A DNA stretch of 64,000 nucleotides. Origin: Desulfovibrio sp. X2 (GTDB taxonomy: Bacteria; Desulfobacterota; Desulfovibrionia; Desulfovibrionales; Desulfovibrionaceae). Every line of letters begins with the position of its first letter. Position 1 is the first letter of the stretch. This document shows positions 59,138-64,000 of the stretch, in pieces. The notes under the pieces were generated by a model. It was given only the letters and a program-made list of their open reading frames with translations. It was not told the origin of the DNA and searched no databases. The position numbers were made by a program, and so were the translations under genes. The stretch spans positions 145,859 through 209,858 of the forward strand of contig NZ_ATHV01000019.1 in NCBI RefSeq assembly GCF_000422205.1. Reading direction: 5' to 3'.

Positions 59138-60289
59138 TTACCCCTGCGTGATGGCTTTGAAGATCTGGGAGGGGGTGATGATCTGCCCGTCGATGCGGTT
59201 GATGGTCCGCACCGACGTGCTGCGGGCGGCCACGCGCTTCACCTCGCGCGACATCTGGCCCATGTTCATCTCCGGGACCACGATGCGCGAGCAGCGGTGC
59301 GCCAGCTTGTCCACGAAGGGCTTGGGGAAGGGGAAGAGCGTCTTCAGCTTGATGAGCCCCGCCGCGTAGCCCTGCTCCCGGGCCATGTCGATGGCCAGGT
59401 GCGCCGAGCGGGCCACGGAGCCGTATGCCACCACGCCGATGTCGGCGTCCTCGGTGCGGTACTCCTCTACGAGCATGATGTCCGGGTAGAACTGGTCGAT
59501 CTTGCGGAACAGCCGCTCCACGAGCGTCTTGATCTCGTCCGGCTTCTGGGTGGGGAAGCCCATGACGTCGTGGGTCAGCCCGGTGACGTGGTGGCGGTAG
59601 CCCGAGCCGATGGGCGGCATGGGCGCCACGCCGCGCATGGTGTCCTCGTATGGCTTGTACCATTCCGGCGGCACGCTCGGGTAGCCGCGGTTGAAGATCT
59701 CGAACTCTCCCGGCTCGGGCAGCTCGATCTTCTCGCGCGTGTGCGCGGTGATCTCGTCGATGAGCAGGATGACCGGCGAGCGGTACTTCTCGGCGAAGTT
59801 GAAGGCGGTGATGGTCATCTCCATGCATTCCTTCACGTCCGAGGCCGAGAGCACGATGATCGGGTGGTCGCCGTGCGTGCCCCAGCGCGCCTGTTGCACG
59901 TCGCCCTGCGCGGGCGAGGTGGGAAGGCCCGTGGAGGGGCCGCCGCGCATGACGTTGACCACCACCAGCGGGGCCTCGGTCATGCAGGCGAAGCCCAGGT
60001 TCTCCTGCATGAGGGAGAAGCCCGGGCCCGAGGTCGCGGTCATGGCCTTGCGGCCGGCCAGCGAGGCGCCGATGATCGCGCCCATGGAGCCGATCTCGTC
60101 CTCCATCTGGAGGAAGACGCCGTTGTCCGTGTGCGGCAGGCGGGAGGCCATGACCTCCATGATCTCGGAGGAGGGGGTGATGGGATAGCCCGCGTAGAAG
60201 TTGCATCCCGCCAGCAGGGCGCCCTCGACCACGGCCTCGTTGCCGAGGGCGAAGAGGGCCTTGCGCTGTTTCTTCTTCAGTGTGGCCAT
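59138..60289 (-). CDS. korA: 2-oxoacid:ferredoxin oxidoreductase alpha subunit
   Basis: A 383-residue alpha subunit: GNEAVVEGALLAGCNFYAGYPITPSSE and MEDEIGSMGAIIGASLAGRKAMTATSGPG are the 2-oxoacid dehydrogenase alpha signatures; the PMPPIGSGYRHHVTGLTHD stretch is typical of 2-oxoglutarate (KorA) enzymes. Nine bases separate its start from korD and five its stop from korB. Confidence 0.93.
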   Translation of the reverse strand: MATLKKKQRKALFALGNEAVVEGALLAGCNFYAGYPITPSSEIMEVMASRLPHTDNGVFLQMEDEIGSMGAIIGASLAGRKAMTATSGPGFSLMQENLGFACMTEAPLVVVNVMRGGPSTGLPTSPAQGDVQQARWGTHGDHPIIVLSASDVKECMEMTITAFNFAEKYRSPVILLIDEITAHTREKIELPEPGEFEIFNRGYPSVPPEWYKPYEDTMRGVAPMPPIGSGYRHHVTGLTHDVMGFPTQKPDEIKTLVERLFRKIDQFYPDIMLVEEYRTEDADIGVVAYGSVARSAHLAIDMAREQGYAAGLIKLKTLFPFPKPFVDKLAHRCSRIVVPEMNMGQMSREVKRVAARSTSVRTINRIDGQIITPSQIFKAITQG

Positions 60290-60298
60290 GCCGCTCTC

Positions 60299-60571
60299 CT
60301 ATTTCGTGCCTTCGGGCAGTTCATGGCCGTTTTCGAGGCATTCGGAGAGCCTGCGCTTGCGGCCGCGGGCGCGCACCGAGATGGCGAAGTCGGGGCAGTG
60401 CCGTTCGCAGAAGCCGCAGTTGATGCACTCCTCGGGCTTCACTGCCCGGGCCTTGCCGTCCTTGCCGATGGCCAGGACCTTGGCCGGACAGAACTCCACG
60501 CATATGCCGCAGCCTTTGCACCAGTCCGGATAGATGGTGATCTCGGTCTGCCCTTTTGCTTTTTTCGACAT
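60299..60571 (-). CDS. korD: Ferredoxin-type 2-oxoacid oxidoreductase delta subunit
   Basis: A 90-residue 2[4Fe-4S] ferredoxin: CKGCGICVEFCP and CINCGFCERHCPDFAI. Electron-transfer subunit of the KorABCD complex and first gene of its operon. A basic RGRKRR segment follows the second cluster. Confidence 0.93.
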   Translation of the reverse strand: MSKKAKGQTEITIYPDWCKGCGICVEFCPAKVLAIGKDGKARAVKPEECINCGFCERHCPDFAISVRARGRKRRLSECLENGHELPEGTK

Positions 60572-60720
60572 TTCCTGCTTTCTGCCGCTGAATTGTTTGT
60601 GCTATCAGTCATTTTCCGCACGGTATTCGTTGCGGTGCCGCCTGCCGTAGTGCGTCCGCCATACCCCATGTGTCATGCAATGGCAATCTTCAGAGGCTTT
60701 CTGCGGGGTTTGACGCAAGC

Positions 60721-60748
60721 TTGACAATTCCGGCACACGGGATACAAC
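60721..60748 (+). promoter_or_regulatory. Candidate promoter of the polar amino acid ABC operon
   Basis: A perfect TTGACA (60721-60726) followed after 16 bases by TACAAC (60743-60748), about 90 bases upstream of the ATP-binding protein gene, in the divergent region shared with korD. The 269-base region 60572-60840 contains no gene. Confidence 0.55.
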
Positions 60749-60840
60749 CAGGAAGCTTGCTGGCGGCGGCTTTCGGCCGCCGCTCCGTTCTCTACGCTAC
60801 GCCGGGCCGCACGGCCCATGCCCCGACATAAAGGAGCGTC

Positions 60841-61569
60841 ATGGCACTCATCGATATCCGGTCGCTGAACAAGTGGTACGGCGACTTCCACGTCCTCAAG
60901 AACATCAATGAGACCGTCGAGAAGGGCGAGGTTCTGGTCATCTGCGGCCCGTCGGGCTCCGGCAAGTCGACCCTGATCCGCTGCATCAACCGGCTCGAGG
61001 ACTACCAGCAGGGTGAGATCGTCATCGAGGGCAAGAACATCAAGGACGCGGACGTGAACATCAACCGTCTGCGCAGCGAGATAGGCATCGTCTTCCAGCA
61101 GTTCAACCTTTATCCGCATCTCTCGGTCCTTCGGAACATCACCCTGGCTCCGACCAAGGTCAAGGACGTCTCCAGGGACGAAGCCGAGACCGTGGCGCTC
61201 GAACTGCTCGAGCGCGTGGGCATCCACGACCAGGCCCTCAAGTTCCCGGCCGAACTTTCAGGCGGCCAGCAGCAGCGTGTGGCCATCGCCCGCGCCCTGG
61301 CCATGAAGCCCAAGATCATGCTTTTCGACGAGCCCACCTCGGCGCTCGACCCCGAGATGATCAACGAGGTCCTCTCGGTCATGAAGGACCTCGCCCGCGA
61401 CGGCATGACCATGCTCTGCGTGACCCACGAGATGGGCTTCGCCCGCGAGGTCTCGGACCGCGTCATCTTCATGGACGCCGGAGAGGTCATCGAGCAGGGA
61501 CCGCCGGACGAGTTCTTCCGCAATCCGCGTCACGAACGCACCCGTGCGTTTCTCAGGGAGATACTGTAG
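60841..61569 (+). CDS. gltL: Polar amino acid ABC transporter ATP-binding protein
   Basis: A 242-residue ABC ATPase of the GlnQ/GltL family: Walker [26 protein letters not shown], signature [15 protein letters not shown], Walker [25 protein letters not shown] before the ATG. First gene of an ATPase/binding protein/two permease operon; GltL rather than GlnQ is inferred from the binding protein. Confidence 0.88.
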   Translation: MALIDIRSLNKWYGDFHVLKNINETVEKGEVLVICGPSGSGKSTLIRCINRLEDYQQGEIVIEGKNIKDADVNINRLRSEIGIVFQQFNLYPHLSVLRNITLAPTKVKDVSRDEAETVALELLERVGIHDQALKFPAELSGGQQQRVAIARALAMKPKIMLFDEPTSALDPEMINEVLSVMKDLARDGMTMLCVTHEMGFAREVSDRVIFMDAGEVIEQGPPDEFFRNPRHERTRAFLREIL

Positions 61570-61617
61570 CCGGAAGTCCCGGCCGCAACACTTCAAACAC
61601 GCAAGGAGGTCGGTCCC

Positions 61618-62439
61618 ATGCGCAGAATCACGTTCATCCTGGCTGCGGTCCTCTGCCTGGTCATGGCCGCGGGCGCCGTTGCCCACGCGGGCAAGCTGGA
61701 AGAGATCAAGCAGCGCGGCACGCTCATCTGCGGCGTCAAGGACTCCGTCGTGCCCTTCGGCTTCGTGGACGAGAAGACCAACCAGCTGGTCGGCTTCGAC
61801 GTGGACATCTGCAAGTACATCGCAGACAAGCTGGGCGTGAAGCTCGAGCTCAAGCCCGTCACCTCCGCCACCCGCATCCCCATGCTCACCCAGGGCTCCG
61901 TGGACCTGGTGGCCGCCACCATGACCCACAAGTTCGAGCGTGACGACGTCATCGACTTCTCCATCACCTACTTCATGGACGGCCAGAAGCTGCTCGTGAA
62001 GAAGGGCTCCGGCATCAAGTCCGCCGCTGACCTGAAGGGCAAGAAGGTCGGCACTGCCAAGGGTTCCACCTCCGAGCAGAACATCAAGGACGCGCAGCCC
62101 GACTGCCAGGTCATCTCCTTCGAGGGCTACCCGCAGGCCTTCCTGGCTCTGAAGCAGGGCAAGGTCGCCGCCGTGACCACGGACTCGACCATCCTGCTGG
62201 GCCTGAAGAACAGCGACGAGAACCCGAACGAGTGGGAGATCGTGGGCGACTACATCTCCGCCGAGCCCTACGGCCTCGGCCTGCCCGAGAACGACTCCAA
62301 GTTCCGCGACTTCGTGAACAAGTCCCTGGCCGAGATGTGGATCTCCGGCGACTACGCCAAGACCTACAACAAGTGGTTCGGCAAGGATACCAAGTACTAC
62401 CTGCCCCTGACCTGGAAGATGGAAATCTGGCCCATGTAG
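61618..62439 (+). CDS. gltI: Glutamate/aspartate-type periplasmic binding protein
   Basis: A 273-residue type II binding protein with a signal peptide cleaved about residue 23-24 (AVAHA). LICGVKDSVVPFGF, GFDVDICKYIADKLGVKLEL and TRIPMLTQGSVDLVAATMT are the amino acid-binding protein signatures; the Arg-Ile-Pro and Asp-Ser/Thr (KGSTSEQNI) pattern resembles GltI. A hairpin lies behind it. Exact substrate uncertain. Confidence 0.86.
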   Translation: MRRITFILAAVLCLVMAAGAVAHAGKLEEIKQRGTLICGVKDSVVPFGFVDEKTNQLVGFDVDICKYIADKLGVKLELKPVTSATRIPMLTQGSVDLVAATMTHKFERDDVIDFSITYFMDGQKLLVKKGSGIKSAADLKGKKVGTAKGSTSEQNIKDAQPDCQVISFEGYPQAFLALKQGKVAAVTTDSTILLGLKNSDENPNEWEIVGDYISAEPYGLGLPENDSKFRDFVNKSLAEMWISGDYAKTYNKWFGKDTKYYLPLTWKMEIWPM

Positions 62440-62449
62440 GGGTCTTTTT

Positions 62450-62480
62450 CGGGCGGGACGCATAAGCGTCCCGCCCGTTT
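62450..62480 (+). terminator. Hairpin between binding protein and permease genes
   Basis: Perfect 12-bp stem CGGGCGGGACGC (62450-62461) / GCGTCCCGCCCG (62466-62477), ATAA loop, only three following T. Partial terminator or mRNA-stabilising structure protecting the abundant binding protein message. Confidence 0.65.
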
Positions 62481-62510
62481 CCCGCAACCCGAAAACACAA
62501 AGCAGCGCGC

Positions 62511-63212
62511 GTGGCCTACTCATTCGACTGGAATCTCGTCCTGCACGGCAAGTACGGACAGTGGATCCTCGAGGGCACCCTCAAGACGCTCCACATCTCG
62601 GCCGTGGCCATCCTCTTCTCCGTGCTCCTGGGCACCCTCATCGCCGTGTTCAGGCTGTCCCGGGTCAGGGTTCTCGAGTGGATAGCGCTGGCCTTCACGG
62701 AATTCTTCCGCAACACCCCGCTGCTGGTGCAGATCTTTTTCTGGTATTTCGGCTCAGCGGCGGTCCTGCCCGATTTCGTCAACCAGTGGCTCTACAACCA
62801 CGATTTCGAGTTCGCGGCCGGAGTCATCGCCCTCACCGTCTATACCGCGGCCTTCATCGCCGAGGAGATCCGCTCGGGCATCTTCTCCATCCCGAAGACC
62901 CAGCTCGAGGCCTCGCGCGCCTGCGGCCTGTCCTTCCTGCAGGCCATGCGCTACGTCATCCTGCCGCAGGCCTTCAGGATCATCGTGCCGCCGCTCATCT
63001 CGCAGTTCCTGAACCTGATCAAGAACTCCTCGCTGTGCATGACCATCGGCGTCATGGAGCTGACCTACATGACGCGCCAGATCGAGTCCTACACCTTCCA
63101 CGGCTTCGAGGCGTTCACCGTGGCCACGCTCATCTATCTGGTGATCTCGCTCGTGGTCTCCCTCGTCATCACACAGTACAACCGCCTCTTCCTCAGGCAG
63201 ATCCGGTACTAA
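62511..63212 (+). CDS. gltJ: Polar amino acid ABC transporter permease (GltJ-like)
   Basis: A 233-residue permease, with five or so helices and the GlnP/GltJ-family EFFRNTPLLVQIFFWYF and EAA loop EASRACGLSFLQAMRYVILPQAFR. GTG start, weak ribosome binding site, 30 bases after the hairpin. Confidence 0.88.
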   Translation: MAYSFDWNLVLHGKYGQWILEGTLKTLHISAVAILFSVLLGTLIAVFRLSRVRVLEWIALAFTEFFRNTPLLVQIFFWYFGSAAVLPDFVNQWLYNHDFEFAAGVIALTVYTAAFIAEEIRSGIFSIPKTQLEASRACGLSFLQAMRYVILPQAFRIIVPPLISQFLNLIKNSSLCMTIGVMELTYMTRQIESYTFHGFEAFTVATLIYLVISLVVSLVITQYNRLFLRQIRY

Positions 63213-63245
63213 CGGGCCGGAAGCGAAGCTCAGGAGACCTCGAAG

Positions 63246-63941
63246 GTGCATTGGAACGTCGTCGCCAACAATTTTGATTACTTCCTCTGGGGAGCCTACC
63301 CCAGGGGACCGCTCGGCGGGCTCGCCCTGTCCATCCTGCTTGCCGCGGGCGGCATTTTCGGCGCTTTCTGGATCGGCCTGCTGGCCGGTCTCGGACGGCT
63401 CTCGCGCGCGCTCTGGATCAAGCTGCCCGCCGTCCTCTACATCGAGATCGTGCGCGGCATCCCGCTGCTCCTCATGATCTTCTGGTTCTACTTCCTCGGC
63501 CCGGTGCTCTTCGGCGAGGCCATGCCCGCGACCACCAGCTCGCTGCTGGCCTTCATCGTCTTCACCGGCGCCTACGTGGCCGAGATCGTGCGCGCGGGCG
63601 TGCTGGCCCTGCCCCGGGGACAGATGGAGGCGGCCCGCTCCTCGGGCCTCACGCACGTGCAGGCCATGCGCTACGTGGTCCTGCCGCAGGCCCTGCGCAA
63701 CATGATCCCGTCCTTCGTCAACCAGTTCGTCTCCCTGACCAAGGACACCTCGCTGGCCTCGATCATCGGCGTGCTCGAGCTGACCCGCGCGGCGGACCAG
63801 GTCAACAACCGCGCCCTGACCGCGCCCACCGAGATATACCTCACCATCCTCGTGCTCTACTTCATCGTCTGCTACGTGCTCACGGCCACCTCGCGCCGCC
63901 TGGAAAAGCAGCTGGCGCGCTACCAGGCCCGGAGCAGATAG
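63246..63941 (+). CDS. gltK: Polar amino acid ABC transporter permease (GltK-like)
   Basis: A 231-residue permease: EIVRGIPLLLMIFWFYF and EAA loop EAARSSGLTHVQAMRYVVLPQALR. GTG start with CAGGAGAC eight bases upstream. Last gene of the operon; the remaining 59 bases to the window edge hold nothing recognisable. Confidence 0.88.
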   Translation: MHWNVVANNFDYFLWGAYPRGPLGGLALSILLAAGGIFGAFWIGLLAGLGRLSRALWIKLPAVLYIEIVRGIPLLLMIFWFYFLGPVLFGEAMPATTSSLLAFIVFTGAYVAEIVRAGVLALPRGQMEAARSSGLTHVQAMRYVVLPQALRNMIPSFVNQFVSLTKDTSLASIIGVLELTRAADQVNNRALTAPTEIYLTILVLYFIVCYVLTATSRRLEKQLARYQARSR

Positions 63942-64000
63942 AGGCTGCGATCGCACGGCCTGCGAAGGCGGGCGAGCGGCAAACGAAACGGCCCGGCGGG

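Overview
This window is one ordinary chromosomal stretch of a high-GC (about two-thirds G+C by eye) Desulfovibrio-like sulfate reducer (Desulfovibrionales). The assignment rests on an anaerobe's gene set: two ferredoxin-dependent 2-oxoacid oxidoreductases (iorAB, korDABC), a two-gene SUF system, a cytochrome c maturation locus without ccmG or ccmH and with a cysteine-type CcmE, hgcAB, and composite genes (cysK-CysRS-like, rluD-coaE) that I associate from memory with this group. No rRNA, tRNA, CRISPR array, prophage or insertion sequence was seen. Species is not determined.

Layout. 1-12.3 kb: the 3' part of a cysteine synthase fused to a degenerate cysteinyl-tRNA synthetase; cfa; a sigma54 activator in an operon with iorAB and a YfgM-like protein; proA-nadD; two GT9 heptosyltransferase-like genes. 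12.3-18.6 kb: a CNNM/CBS protein and ccmE-F-A-B-C-D plus a TPR protein. 18.8-23.5 kb: branched-chain amino acid ABC importer livKHMGF, with a terminator after livK. 23.5-30.8 kb: guaB, guaA, tatB, tatC (long N-terminal extension), hisB, a lipoprotein, hisA, copZ. 30.8-38.8 kb: a DUF3179 protein, uraA-upp, an RluD-CoaE fusion, a rhomboid protease, sufCB and a 126-bp imperfect palindrome.

38.9-40.9 kb is the most interesting part: an ArsR-family regulator with a recognisable promoter and operator, then hgcA and hgcB, the corrinoid protein and ferredoxin of mercury methylation. A 58-codon cysteine-rich ORF overlaps arsR by ATGA, lies in the same frame as hgcA, and is separated from it by one TGA preceded by a Cys codon and followed by a perfect 8-bp stem with a GGA loop at the spacing expected of a bacterial SECIS element. 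HgcA may therefore be a longer selenoprotein; a separate small ORF with a TTG start for hgcA remains possible.

41-57.5 kb holds a DUF486 protein, carB, purF, kdsD, a C_GCAxxG_C_C protein, tandem EamA transporters, an acid-phosphatase-like lipoprotein, a GT39 transferase, two PilZ proteins, a YkgJ-type protein, a class A penicillin-binding protein, a small membrane protein, a cupin and a MIF-like tautomerase. 57.6-64 kb holds korDABC (reverse strand) and a GltIJKL-type polar amino acid importer, again with a hairpin between the binding protein and its permeases. Amino acid uptake and 2-oxoacid oxidation genes thus recur, consistent with amino acid use alongside sulfate respiration.
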